Shown here: one piece after another, positions 54,724 to 64,000 of the stretch
Layout of the letters: each line of letters starts with the position of its first letter
Position numbering within the stretch: the stretch's first letter is position 1
Assembly: GCA_030762895.1 (NCBI GenBank)
Contig: CM061064.1
Span: 134,237,402-134,301,401, forward strand
DNA length: 64,000 nucleotides
Reading direction: 5' to 3'
Origin: Sophora flavescens
Lineage: Eukaryota > Streptophyta > Magnoliopsida > Fabales > Fabaceae
Notes under the pieces: generated by a model
The model's input: the letters and a program-made list of their open reading frames with translations, nothing else
Databases searched by the model: none
What the model was told of the DNA's origin: nothing
Program-made: the position numbers and the translations under genes

Positions 54724-55456
54724 TCACAAGTTTTCATCAGTAGGAAGCTTGCCATGGATCAATCTCCACATCAGGAAAGACCTAGAAGGAGGAACCGAAC
54801 CTGACCAAATCAATTTGCCCCAATGCTTGCATTGACCATGAGGATGATGAAAGGCATAAGCCTCCTTAATAGACATCAAACCAGAATCATTACCACACAA
54901 AACTGGCTGATCACAATCCACAAAAAGAGGTAACTAAGTGTTTTTGACTTTGTGGAGCAGATTAGGGACTTTATCAATTAGAACTTGAGGGAAGCTCCAG
55001 TGATTATTGATGATGTATTCACTGACAATAGCCTGGAGGGATTTTGCAACTGAATCAGGAATGTGAAGAATTTCAGCCAAGGTTTTATCCAGCCACTTAT
55101 CATTCCAGAAATTTATACTTCTCCCATCTCCCAAAATCCAAGTTGTATTATCCTTAATAGCAGTTAAATGTTACTTTACAGTAGGGATAATGGAAGATCT
55201 GATATGATATGTAACAAGGACATTGTTCCTAATAAATCCGGACCTTAAAAAACATGACCACTGACTGTCCAAGTACAGAATCTCCACAGTGTTTCAAAAC
55301 AACAGCCTTGTTAATAGATGCAACTGATTTAAGGCCAAGACCCCCATCACAAGTAGGATAACAAACAGTTTTCCCAGCCACAATAACAATCTTCCTTGTA
55401 TCAACATCACCCGACCACACAAAGTTTCTAATCCAACCATCCACTGTTTTTAACAA
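54724..55456 (-). pseudogene. LINE zf-RVT and post-RT region
   Basis: Three broken frames. 55456-55229 reads DGWIRNFVWSGD and CDGGLGLKSV (post-RT thumb region), 55134-54934 reads DGRSINFWNDKWLD, and 54921-54724 reads the zf-RVT core (IWSGSVPPSRSFLMWRLIHG, KLPTDENL). These occur in this order in plant L1 ORF2. The zinc-finger C/H residues downstream (54660-54720) are only visible across stops. Confidence 0.75.
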
Positions 55457-55515
55457 AGCTGCAGGCCATTGATAGACATGAAAGCCAACATACCTGTGAT
55501 GACTTTATTGACTAG

Positions 55516-57095
55516 TTAGACCCTGCCCATAATAGAGAGGAGAGAACCCTTCCAAGATGATAACTTATCTCTTATTCTATCAACAATCGGCTTCAAGTGC
55601 ACCATTCTTGGCTTTCCTTTAAAGATTGGAATTCCAAGATAGATGAAAGGAAAAGTGCCTGGGCCAAAACCAAGAATTTCAGAAATTACAGCTGATCTAC
55701 TAGGGGTCAATGCACTATTATAAAATTTACATTTGTCTAACCCAAGCAGTTGACCAGATATGTCACCATACTCCTTGAAGAAATTCATGAGAGTTCTAAG
55801 ATTCCTTTTGGTTCCCTTACATAAGACAAGAATGTCATCTGCATACAGTAAATGGCTTGGAGTTTGGAAACCTCTAGGGCCAGACATAGGATCTAATAAA
55901 TTGTGATCGACAAGATAGGATAGGCCTCTACTCAAAACATCTTCAGGAAGACAGAATAAGAGGGGAGAGAGAGGGTCACCTTGCCTCACCCCTCTTTTAC
56001 AAGAAAATTAACCCACATGATTACCATTCACAGCAAAAGACAGCTTAGCAGATTCCAATATAATCTTTACCCAATCACAGAACTTTTTGTCAAAACCAAA
56101 GGCAACAAGTACATTTAGCAAAAAGCCTCAATCTAAGGTGTCAAAGGCCTTTTCAATATCAAACTTCATGGCTAAATTCCCTCCAAAAGTTCTAGAATCA
56201 AGCATATTAGAAGCCTCTGATGCAATGCATATGCATTCAAAGATGTGCCTACCTTTTATAAAACCTCGTTGCTGATCTGATATGACCTTTAGGGCAATGT
56301 GTGATAGTCTATCATCCAAGACCTTTGTGATGATCTTAAACTGAAAATTGACCAAAGCAATTGGCCTATAGTTCTCAATCCTATCAGCACCGGGAAATTT
56401 AGGAATAAGAGAAACAATGTTACAATTCATTCCTGGTAAAATCCAACTCTGCTTAAAGACTTTCAACACAGATTTGTACACATCTTCTGCGATTACACCC
56501 CAAAAAGTCTTGTAGAAAATTCCACCAAAACCATCATGGCCAGGAGCACCTGATGCATTCATTGAAAAAATGGCAGATTTCACTTACTCTATTGAGGGCA
56601 GAGCAGTGAGCATATTATTATCATCCGGAGAGACTATTGAAGGAATGACTTTAGAGATCCAATCATTTGAGATGCATGAATTTTCAGAGGCATACAATGA
56701 AGTATAGAAGTATAGAACATGATTTTCAATTTGCTGTCTATCAACCAGAACCCGATCACCCTGCTTTAGCATAGTCATTTGCTTGAAGCACTTCTAATTT
56801 TGGCAATCTTATGAAAGTAATCCGTGTTTCTATCCCCATGGATAAACCAATCAACTTTAGCGTTTTGTTTCCAGAAGGTTTCCTCATAAGAAAGGGTTTG
56901 TTGAAGATCTAATTGAGCTTTCACTCCAGCTTCATGAAGCTCATCCGAGTAGCCTACTGTATCAATTTGCTGCTGGATTTGATCCACCACAGCAAGAGCT
57001 TTGTTAACATTTTCATGAACATTACCAAAAACATTCATATTCCACTCCTTAAATGCTACCTTTAGAGCTTTTAGTTTCTGAAAAAGGACATACAT
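55516..57095 (-). pseudogene. LINE reverse transcriptase
   Basis: RT of ORF2 spread over several frames: a pre-RT helix region (57095-56775, FKEWNMNVFGNVHENV, FIHGDRNTDYFH), 56778-56584, the fingers/palm (56583-56128: SGAPGHDGFGGIFYK, ENYRPIALVNFQFKIITKVL, DQQRGFIKGRHI), and 55989-55516 with GVRQGDPLSPLLF, the catalytic YADD at about 55834-55845, and FIYLGIPIFKG. Stops lie at about 56581, 56125 and 55990, so no active RT is made. Confidence 0.85.
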
Positions 57096-57110
57096 AAGAC
57101 AACCAGTAAC

Positions 57111-57950
57111 CTATTTAGACCAAACTTCTTTCATAAGTTTCAGACAGCCCGGGTGATCAATCCACATTTGTTGGAATCTGAAAGGAGTAGGGAACTTTCT
57201 TATATCTTTATCAAGGATCATAAGCAGGGGGAAGTGATCAGAGAACATCCTAGTCAAAGTGAAACATGAGGAGTTATCCCAAAAATTCATCCAAGAGTCA
57301 TTGCATATGGACCTGTCAAGTCTTTTTTCTGAGTGCTGTCTACCAATTCTATTATTAGTCCAAGTCATTTCAGTACCTTTAGTTTGGAGATGCAGCAAGT
57401 TATTGCTATTGGACCAATGCCTAAAATCATCACAGGAGATTCTAGAAGGGCTACCACCCCCCTTGTGCTCATGGGCTCCTAAAATAGCATTAAAGTCACC
57501 AATGAACAACCAAGGACCAGGATTTTGTCTTTGTAAATCTGTTAGATCGGACCAAAGCTGCTTTCTGTGAATATATGATGTGGAAGCATAAATTGTAGCA
57601 ATAAAAACAGGCTTATTCTCAACCAAAATCGAAAAAGCACAAAACTGAGAAGATGATGTAATAACAGAAGGGGAAAATGACCTATCACAAGCACACCATA
57701 AATTTGGAAGTAAAGGACTTCTTGAATTAACCATAAATGGTTTCAAATCAGTTTGATTCCAAAAGGAGTTGGGGAACTGATCAATAGGAATCCAAGGCTT
57801 AGCTATGAAAATAAAGTCAGGCTTGTTAGAATTCCAAAGCTTCTTCAGAAACAACCTAGAATTTTCATTGGCCAGGCCTCTAACATTCCAAACAAGAGCT
57901 TCATTAAGCACCTTTAGAGAGAGCACCCTTTTGCCCGGTGTTATAACCAT
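57111..57950 (-). pseudogene. LINE APE-type endonuclease, catalytic Glu changed
   Basis: Apurinic-endonuclease-like domain that nicks target DNA. The 279-codon frame shows WNVRGLAN (N-site), IFIAKPW where the family has a catalytic Glu (IFIAEPW or ETK), GDFNAIL (D and N of the active site), RLDRSICN and SDHFPLL (terminal SDH). The Lys in place of the metal-binding Glu should abolish cleavage. A stop at 57111 separates it from the RT. Confidence 0.85.
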
Positions 57951-58023
57951 CCACTTTAATGGGCTGCTTCTTTTGCTGCCTGAGTTTTTGTCTCAGTTTT
58001 TTCTTCTTGGATTTAGATAAAAC

Positions 58024-58765
58024 TTATGTATACTCATTATCCGCACTGCCATCAACATTCAGGGCCACTGGAGATTTCGAGGTGGACTCAATATCCTCCT
58101 CCTCTTCTACCTGGTCAGCCCAGAATTTGCCCATTATTTCCAAGTCTCTAGTCACTCTGGGAGGCATAGAAGACACAACTTCAACTGTACTTGTAGAATT
58201 CGGACTTGCAGGGACTTCTAAGTGCAATCTAGCATCAACAGCAGATGAGGACTCGTCAACATAAAAAACTGGTTTGCTTCTATTAAGGGCTGAGTTCCCA
58301 CCACATAAAATATCAGGAGCAGACTTGGCTTCTTTAGCAGAAGTGTAAAATTGGGTGAACAAAATAGGTTCAGAATTAGCCATGGGACTTCGAGGCTTCC
58401 CTGATCCATTCTTAGCTGCAGAATCAATCATTTCATCAACAACAGCAAATCCTTGTCTAACATCCAAGACATTCTGACCTTTGCTAGTTGGACCCTGATG
58501 CATAAATCTTGGACTATGATCTACCAAGATCGTCTTCCCTTTGTTTTTACTAGTGTCCACCAAGTCATTCTGGTCATTAATTTTATCGACAATCACATTC
58601 TTCATACCATTCTGCTTGGGAGATTCTGAGATAATTTCCACCACATAAGGAACATCATTAGGCAGGAAATCCCCCTGCTATTATTTGTCTCTAGGACCAC
58701 CTCATTCTCTACAACCGCATTGAGCACAACAACAACAGGAGTAGAATAGGTGTCACAATCCTCTG
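58024..58765 (-). pseudogene. LINE ORF1, C-terminal part
   Basis: An open 206-codon segment (58644-58024) rich in Asp, Ser and Lys, a disordered linker with no named domain. A stop at 58024 is followed in the same frame by a very basic stretch (KSKKKKLRQKLRQQKK) leading to the endonuclease, so ORF1 and ORF2 may once have been continuous. 58645-58765 is frameshifted. It is interrupted at 58771 by the solo LTR. Confidence 0.7.
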
Positions 58766-58770
58766 CTGAT
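58766..58770 (+). repeat. Target-site duplication of solo LTR
   Basis: ctgat, repeated at 62152-62156. Confidence 0.92.
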
Positions 58771-61700
58771 TGTAACAGCCTGATTTTCATTATACTGTTT
58801 AATCAATTAAAATATAAGTAATTATATTTTAATATGAAAGTAGAAAAATATTTTGTTTTAATAAAATAAAATCATATTCCTAATCCACCTTATCATATGA
58901 AGTCACAGTAAAATTTTCGGTTGAAAATTCAGACGAAAGTCGGTTTGCGTTTTCACTGCCAGTATAAGTTTACTGAGCATAAAAACCTAATTTTGCCCCG
59001 TGAACGAGACGGTTAGTGTTTTTATCATGTTTCCTTCAACTTTGGTATTTTAAAAATTTTCGTTCAAAAATAAAATAAAATAAATAATTTTATTCGGGTG
59101 AACACGTCAGGAATATACGATCGGAACTGTAACCGGGTACGAAATGGAGCAGACTAGGGGAAACAAAAGAGAGGAGGTGACTTGTTAGGGAAAGGAGGCA
59201 TGGTTCTAGAAGCTTTATGCCACATCCATAAAAGTACCATCATTACTTTTTTTCAAAATTTACTATTTTATAATCAATTAAGCCATTCCTTTCAACTTTT
59301 GCCAACCAAACATGACAACTCAAAACTTGGCCTCCAAGCACTCATTTCTCTCCCTCAAAACCGTGGCGCTCTCTCTCTCCCTATATATCACACTTTCATT
59401 TTCTTCAACTCACTTTTTCTTCTCCAAAAACACTATTTCTTCATCTTCTTCCTTTATCTTGAAACTTCATACTCACAAAGCTTGCATTTTTATTCATCTT
59501 TTCAACTCAAGTTCTTCACAAAAGTTGATCCTTGTATCAAGGGTAATACTCTTATGTCAATATTTTTGAAAGTTTATTCTTTTACCTTATGGTTTACTCT
59601 ACTTTTTCTTTAAGTATTTTTAATGGGTTTTCAACTTCTAAAATTCTCTAGAAAATTGTAGAAAAATCCTTTTGAGTTGAAACCACTTTCTATAGTCTTG
59701 TATTAACTTATATTTTCACACACTAAGAGTTTGTATAAAACAAAAATTTATAACTCTTATTTCCAAGGATGGCCGAAACCTATACATGGTGGCCTAGGAA
59801 GTTTTGTTTCAACTTTTTGAAAGATGATCATGTATTTGAGCTTCTAGATCCCTCTTGATCTTAAATCTAAAGTCTTGAAAGGTTTGCAAATCTCTAGCTT
59901 ATTTATCCAAGGATGGCCAAACCTATATGGTTTTGGACCTAGGATGCTTGAGTTCAACTTTCTAACTATGATCATGGATTTAGACCTCTTAATACTTTGT
60001 GATGCCAAACCTAAGAGTTTTCATCAAACAAAAGGCTTTTCCTCATTCTCCTAGGCTAGGCCGAAACTCAATGTTTTGGAGCTAGGATGTTTGAGTTTTC
60101 ATTTTCCAAAATGATCATGGTCTTGAAGATCCTTAAGACATTAGGATGCTAAGTCTAAAAGATTGGAAAGTTTAGGGATTTCTAACCTAGTTATCTTATG
60201 ATGGCCGAACCTATAAGGTTTATGGACCTAGGATATTTTGTTTTCTTTTATTTTCAATATGATCATGGATTTGAGCTCCTAAATACATTGGGATGCAAAA
60301 TCTAAGAGATTGGAAGGTTTAAAGTTTTCTAACCTATTTTACTATACAAGGGCAAAACCTAACCTAAGAGTTTGGATGATTTTATTCAATATTTTCAAGT
60401 TATAACAAATTATCTAAGTCACCTAGAACCTAAGAGTTAAGTATCTAAAATCTTAGAGTGTGAAATGAAACCTAACTCTCATTAGATTTAAATGGCCGAA
60501 CCTACATAATGAGAACATAGATGAGTTTATTTGATTTAGTTGTTTTTATGTTGTTTGGTTGAAGGTGGTGTTAACACCTCGTGGTCGGATAACGAGGAGC
60601 TGAGAATTCAAGCTTTCGGTGATAACTCAGGTGGGGGAAAGAATCAACCTATCGTCGGAATCGATAAGTAGTAGATTATGTAGTAATTATGTAGGGCGAC
60701 CTAAACCTTACTAGAAGTCGAATAATCGACAAGACCAGAATCGCTTTAAATTGCTTTTATAAAGCATCCATGGTGATTCGGGGATTGTAGGTTGATCGAT
60801 ATTAGGTTGATGTTTATACTGTTGATGGTTGTTTTGAGTTTTATTACCTTTATTGAACTGATTTAGTGCTATGTTGATGTTTTGAAGTATCTTTGATTGA
60901 CTTGATGTTATGCATGATCTGTGTGGTATTTACTTTATGCTTAGTGAATTAAGCGAAGATATATATGTGGTCTAAGAGATGAGTTGTTTTGGGCGTGAGG
61001 ATCATGATGATTTTTTGAGGTGCCTAACCTACATGAAATATATTAAAGAGGTGTTGTGACATAGAGCATGTGTTGAGGTCTTGATGAGAGGTTAAGGCAC
61101 TAGGTTATGACCATAGGAGTCTGCGAGGTTCATAAGTTGTGTTGTTTCTATAACCGTTTGTGGGACACATACAAGACCCGAAGTCCTTGTGGGACCATCC
61201 AAAAGGTAAACTTAACTTGTGCAGCTACGGGTGTCATTGCTTTGCATGAGCACCTCTGGGAGTGGACGAGGTGTGCACCGGGATCACCGTGCAGCTGTAG
61301 TGTCACGATTTGTGTGAGCGTTCTTACCATGGTGAAGGTGTGCACCGGGATAATTGTGCAGCTATAGTGTCATTGCTTTGCATGAGCACCCACGGTCCGG
61401 GGTGTGCACCGGGTTTAATGTGCAGCTATAGTGTCATTGCTTTGCATGAGCATTCTCACCATGACCAAGGATGTGCACCGAGAATGGGACGTGTCGCTTG
61501 GACGATTGACCGATAACCATAACTATGATAGGGAAACCATAGCCATTTTCAGTATCAAGTTTTAGTTGCAGGAGTGAGGGTACATATGATGGATATAAGA
61601 ATTTTATGGAAGATGAATGACTTGACTGATGTTGTGTCTGTGATAATTACTGTATAGTTTACTATGAATATTTTCCGCTTTTGATGATAGAACTGTTTCT

Positions 61701-62151
61701 TATCCCTTGTATATTTCTGTATGTTGTATTTTGTCTCCTTGTGGAACCATACGAGAAGACCTTGTGGATGAACGTAACCAGGAGGAGTTGGATGGAACTC
61801 CCTACGAACTAGATGCCGAAGAACGAGCTGTGACCCATGGTGATTAGGGTCTAGTTAGTTATGGCCAGTGCGTCTATGTCGTGAAGCTTTATCTTTCCGC
61901 TTATGTTTTGTATAACTATGCACCAGTTCGGGATCCTATTGATGGGATGCCCTGAAACAGTGTTTTGATAACTTTGATGCTTTAAGTATGTTTAATATAT
62001 TTATGTTTTCATATCCTGTTCTATATGAATCTATTTGCTTAAGAAATTAAGTTTCAATTTTTACGTAATTTTCACGTTAAGCGTGCGATTAAATAATTAA
62101 ATAATGAGGTTTTAAACTAAATGACATAAAGGGACACAACGGGGTGTCTCA
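58771..62151 (+). repeat. Solo gypsy LTR inside LINE ORF1
   Basis: 3381 bp, TGTAACAGCC to GGGGTGTCTCA, with 5-bp TSDs (ctgat) and no PBS, PPT or coding region: a complete LTR left by LTR-LTR recombination. U3 has the conserved inverted-repeat block (58954-58979) and a TATA-like ctatatat near 59382. It is related to the G1 and Z LTRs. It carries a tandem array at 61190-61490. ORFs at 59182-59613 and 61107-61516 are not genes. Confidence 0.92.
61190..61490 (+). repeat. About 70-80-bp tandem array in solo LTR
   Basis: Four imperfect units, each with gtgtgcaccgggat, then tgtgcagctatagtgtcatt and gctttgcatgagca. Unit starts lie near 61268, 61339, 61401 and 61469, with a partial copy at about 61218. 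Confidence 0.85.
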
Positions 62152-62159
62152 CTGATCCT

Positions 62160-62604
62160 CATTCTGACTAGGATCAGTATTAAATCCATTCTTGTCAGAA
62201 ACATCATTAACGATGTTGAAATCACATTAACAACATTATCCTTATTGCCACTGTCCATTTCTTGATCAGGACCTCTAAAGTCTTTGTCAGGATTGGATTT
62301 ATTAATAGCAGCATTAACATTGACAGTTTTCTTTGGAACTTAAAATTGGACTACTGAAGGATTACCTTTTTTCGGGACAGATTGATTCTTGGAGGCCTGA
62401 GCAATCTTCTTGGTGCAGTTTTCAATATAGTGGCCAATGGTTTGACAAAAGTCATAACAATTAGGGATTTTCTCAAATTCCACTGTCACATAGAAAGAGA
62501 AATTGTCCCTTTCCACCATTATCTCAATAAGGAGGCTCGAGGAAAGATCAAGTTCCACCAAGATTCTAGCGTAATGGCCATACATCCTCCTGCGAGTCAT
62601 GTAA
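62160..62604 (-). pseudogene. LINE ORF1, N-terminal part with zinc knuckle
   Basis: The minus frame from 62600 to 62340 reads YARILVELDLSSSLLIEIMV and FSFYVTVEFEKIPNCYDFC, the end of the DUF4283-type RNA-binding region and the zf-CCHC_4 region of plant L1 ORF1. The knuckle NCYDFCQTIGHYIENC has one extra residue between the first two Cys. A TAA follows VVQF at 62340. The DUF4283 N-terminus is missing (5' truncation). Confidence 0.8.
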
Positions 62605-64000
62605 CTACTTTGCAGAAAACTCTTTTACGTTGGAAATTCGTTTATAAAATCATCAAATCACTTAAAACTCATTTTATATCACAAATCTATATTTTGAACT
62701 TTATTTCCAAGAAAATATCATCTTGAGACTAATTCTCTGTTTGAACTAATATTACTGTTTTTAAGAATACTTTTGTATGTATTGTCGGAATTGTCCGTCG
62801 CTTGACGTTTTTAAAACGTTTTTAATTCATAATTTGACTTTTCTAGTAAAATGATTTTCCCAACACCATAATAAAATTATTTTTGAAACTTATTTTTTTT
62901 ATAATAACATTTTCTAATATTTAGAAATTTCTTACTTAAAAATTAGCAGCACTAAAATATTTTCACGGTTACGTCCACAATGTGACTCAAAAAATACTCT
63001 TACGCCGTTAAATCATTAAAATAATATTATTTTTAACTATTCCCAATTTTTAATCAATCAAATATTTAAGTAATATTATATTACTATTTTCCATCAATTA
63101 AAACTCATTATTTCATAAAAAGCTTTTTAACGCTTTTAACCTCGTAATTAATTGAGCACTGACCACTGTCAGGTTTTTCAATTCACAATCAACATCAATA
63201 CTAATTTCATGCCAATAATATAGCAAATAGTACAATTTATAAAATGCATTAAAATACGAAATAATAACATGCAGATAAATAATTAAAACTAGATAATTAA
63301 AACCAGATAATTCTAACTACGTAAAATAACAAATACACCCAAATAAATTATACAGACCACAAACAAATTGCAAACAACTATCGAAAAAACCCCTCAGGTA
63401 CGCCCCTTACCTCTTGAAGATTTTTCCTTATAAATTTAAGTTCCATCAAACGTCCGATCTCCTCAAATCACGTACATGATTCACACAACAATTTATCTTT
63501 CAACAAACCACAACAAATAATTATAAATCAAACAACTAAATACCTTATTTTCCTATATGATGGGTTCGGCCAAGAGGTGTTTTGATGGCTAAAATTTTCA
63601 AACATTCATAAGCTCTTGGATTAATGATTCATAAGCTCTTGCAACATAAGATCAATGATCAAAACTCAAAGATTGAAATAAAATCCTTTAACTCCACATA
63701 GAGTTAGGTTCAGCCATGACTAGATAAACTAGCTAGATATAGAGATCTCAAATTTTCACATACTCTTAGATCCATGACCTTAGAGTAGTATAGAGTTAAG
63801 ATAAATTATCATAAGTTGAAAAATGAAACAAAATCTTTCAACTCTTCAAGAACATAGTTTCGGCCATGAACAAAACAATAGGTTAGAGATTTTATTTTGA
63901 TTCTACAACTTGGATTCAATACATACATGAGTTAGAAGGATTAAATCATGTATAATTTTACAAGAAAAATGAAAAAAAGTTCCTCCACCTATAACAACTA
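62605..64000 (-). repeat. 5' LTR of Z, distal part (runs off window)
   Basis: From about 62930 it matches the Z 3' LTR at 47705-49230 almost throughout, with the 428-bp unit present once. By comparison the LTR should start about 1.1 kb beyond the window. 62605-62930 is LTR sequence similar to 39730-39800. No gene. Confidence 0.8.

Larger units (their letters stand above)
53610..62604 (-). mobile_element. L1-type LINE, 5'-truncated, with solo LTR inside
   Basis: Non-LTR retrotransposon on the minus strand. It ends in a short poly(A) (plus T8 at 53610-53617) after ttttatt. Order: ORF1 (zinc knuckle), endonuclease, RT, zf-RVT, RNase H, about 170 nt of 3' UTR. Without the solo LTR it is about 5.6 kb. 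The 5' end lies near 62600, inside ORF1, so the copy is 5'-truncated. A clear target duplication was not found. Many stops and frameshifts show an old copy. Confidence 0.88.

Noticed and set aside
59182..59613. 143-codon ORF in the solo LTR
   Set aside because: Phe/Ser/Leu-rich, CT-biased leader sequence around the TATA-like region; not gene-like.
61107..61516. ORFs in the solo LTR
   Set aside because: They are translations of the 70-80-bp tandem array.

Overview
This window is nuclear DNA of a flowering plant, probably a eudicot, from a repeat-dense region. Evidence: plant LTR-retrotransposon lineages (chromodomain Tekay/Del-type Ty3/gypsy and Athila-like elements), an L1 LINE with a 3' RNase H domain, and CACTA, hAT and probable Helitron DNA transposons. 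I found no intact host gene, tRNA, rRNA or CRISPR array. The species cannot be fixed from the sequence.

Layout. 1-2686: low-copy-looking DNA with a probable Helitron 3' terminus (904-934, minus) and one unrecognised ORF. 2687-9477: a Tekay-like element G1 on the plus strand (5' LTR, Met-tRNA PBS, gag with two nonsense codons, damaged protease, RT and RNase H). At 9477 it is cut by an Athila-like minus-strand element, AthM (9478-22303, TSD gatgg), which carries gag-protease only. AthM's 3' LTR is itself cut by a second Athila-like element, AthP (10652-16275, plus strand, TSD aattg), which encodes one unknown acidic protein. 22309-25338: a mosaic of an old, decayed gypsy pol and a younger RNase H-integrase-chromodomain segment, then its 3' LTR (25376-29662).

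29663-47323: minus-strand gypsy material. It comprises LTR X (29663-37817), which faces the previous LTR tail to tail and is split by a CACTA element at 32742-36354 (TSD aat) with a captured EHD-like exon; LTR Y (38287-43368), which holds a hAT-type element at 40814-42336 (8-bp TSD ggttaggg); a decayed pol; and a PBS with a shortened X-type 5' LTR. 47324-64000: minus-strand element Z (3' LTR, gag remnant, PBS, and a 5' LTR running off the window). Z's 5' LTR is interrupted by an L1 LINE (about 53610-62604), which is interrupted by a solo gypsy LTR (58771-62151, TSD ctgat).

Nothing here looks like a working operon or pathway; the genes are parasitic and mostly broken. The most interesting signal is in AthM and AthP. 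Their coding regions and most of their sequence are unrelated, yet both carry arrays of paired short palindromic motifs at the same two places: directly upstream of the LTR TATA-like box, and in the 3' internal region just before a hairpin plus purine-tract module. The motif sequence is completely different in each element (TCACGGCC..GGCCGTGA type versus TCGCGAGGCGAG type). This suggests a self-specific cis-recognition system.
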